Positions 14,368 to 14,981 of a stretch of DNA of 14,981 nt are shown piece by piece. Made by a program: the position numbers and the translations under genes. The stretch's first letter is position 1. Every line of letters starts with the position of its first letter. Source of the stretch: Candidatus Omnitrophota bacterium (GTDB taxonomy: Bacteria > Omnitrophota > Koll11 > Gygaellales > Profunditerraquicolaceae); contig JAQULD010000029.1 in NCBI GenBank assembly GCA_028719045.1, positions 1-14,981 of the forward strand. The letters run 5' to 3'. Under the pieces are notes generated by a model, which saw only the letters and a program-made list of their open reading frames with translations, searched no databases and was not told the DNA's origin.

Positions 14368-14978
14368 TGGAAAACAGCGTTTACGCGGAAGGCAATCCTT
14401 ATACCGTTGAGGAAAGGCCTGATACAGGGGTCTATAACGCGAAAATGGGGATTTGGCTTTTTCTGGCCTCGGAGGTAATGCTTTTTGGCGCTCTTTTTTC
14501 ATCATACATACTGCTTCGCGTGGGAAGCGACTCCTGGCCGCGTGAATCGCTTATCATGAATGTGCCGGTAGGAGCGGCTAATACGGTGGTACTTATCGCT
14601 TCGAGTATGACTATGGTTATGTCCTGGGCTTCCTTAAAACTCAAAAACTTTAAAAGATTCAAGATGTTCCAGGGATTGACCGTATTACTCGCGTTTTTAT
14701 TCCTGGCGCTCAAATTTATCGAATACTCCGGGCATTTCAGCAAACATTTATTTCCGCAAACCGGCATATTCTGGGCGCTTTATTATCTTATGACCGGATT
14801 GCACGCGCTGCACGTTACCGGAGGCATTATCGTGAACGGTTATTTCTGGGGGCCGGGAAGCCGCATGTGGTTCGATGAGCCGGAACGCTTTACCAACAGG
14901 ATAGAAGTAGCGGGGTTGTACTGGCGTTGTGTGGATATAGTGTGGATCTTTCTTTTACCGACTTTGTACCTTTTATGA
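14367..14978 (+). CDS. ctaE: Cytochrome c oxidase subunit III
   Basis: Subunit III is a membrane subunit that stabilises the oxidase core and sustains proton uptake into the D channel. The 203-residue protein is complete and has about five membrane segments, as in short bacterial CtaE/CyoC proteins without the first two helices of the long form. Family motifs are KMGIWLFLASEVMLFGALF (26-44) with the conserved membrane glutamate Glu36, FIEYSGHF (117-124), the GLHALHVTGG block (144-153, His146 and His149) and EVAGLYWRCVDIVWIFLLP (180-198). In that last motif most relatives have YWHFVD; here the histidine is Arg187. It starts with GTG, overlapping the ctaD stop by one base. Its stop lies in an ATGA that could begin another gene running beyond the window. 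Confidence 0.95.
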   Translation: MENSVYAEGNPYTVEERPDTGVYNAKMGIWLFLASEVMLFGALFSSYILLRVGSDSWPRESLIMNVPVGAANTVVLIASSMTMVMSWASLKLKNFKRFKMFQGLTVLLAFLFLALKFIEYSGHFSKHLFPQTGIFWALYYLMTGLHALHVTGGIIVNGYFWGPGSRMWFDEPERFTNRIEVAGLYWRCVDIVWIFLLPTLYLL

Positions 14979-14981
14979 GCG

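Noticed and set aside
1..14981. Mobile elements, CRISPR arrays, tRNA or rRNA genes, riboswitches
   Set aside because: No repeats, transposase or integrase motifs, tRNA-like or riboswitch-like structures were seen, and there is almost no noncoding space; the largest gap is 38 bases.

Overview
The window is a densely packed, single-strand (+) stretch of bacterial chromosome of moderate GC content, in which almost every gene overlaps or abuts the next. It makes haem and then the machinery that uses haem. The gene content and the style of the cytochrome oxidase suggest an uncultivated Gram-negative-type bacterium, possibly of the PVC/Omnitrophota sphere. That placement is an inference from resemblance and was not computed.

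Region 1 (1-1076) is the end of an oxidative pentose phosphate unit: the C-terminus of glucose-6-phosphate dehydrogenase (zwf), then 6-phosphogluconolactonase (pgl).

A 38-base gap (1077-1114) carries a perfect TATAAT, with a partial -35 17 bases upstream, placed so that transcription would begin at or next to the ATG of the following gene. This is the only obvious promoter in the window.

Region 2 (1115-10500) is a full tetrapyrrole operon: precorrin-2 dehydrogenase, hemA, hemC, a cobA-hemD fusion, ahbC, hemB, ahbD, ahbA, ahbB and hemL. Together they encode charged glutamyl-tRNA -> 5-aminolevulinate (HemA, HemL) -> porphobilinogen (HemB) -> uroporphyrinogen III (HemC, HemD domain) -> precorrin-2 (CobA domain) -> sirohydrochlorin and perhaps sirohaem (SirC/Met8-like) -> didecarboxysirohaem (AhbA/AhbB) -> Fe-coproporphyrin III (AhbC) -> haem b (AhbD). 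No gene of the classical routes (hemE, hemF/N, hemG/Y, hemH, hemQ) is present. The organism therefore appears to use the oxygen-independent sirohaem route, which is best known from sulfate reducers and archaea.

Region 3 (10497-14978) follows without a break (GTGA overlap with hemL). It holds a miniature ResB and a CcsA (System II cytochrome c maturation), protohaem IX farnesyltransferase (ctaB), and subunits I and III of an A-family haem-copper oxidase (ctaD, ctaE). The gene for subunit II and any haem A synthase are not in the window. ctaE ends in an ATGA that may start another gene running off the edge.

The most notable points are the linkage of the 'anaerobic' sirohaem-dependent haem pathway to an aerobic terminal oxidase in one apparent transcription unit, the loss of the canonical K-channel lysine in CtaD, a HemA lacking most of its dimerisation domain, and the likely leaderless start of the operon.
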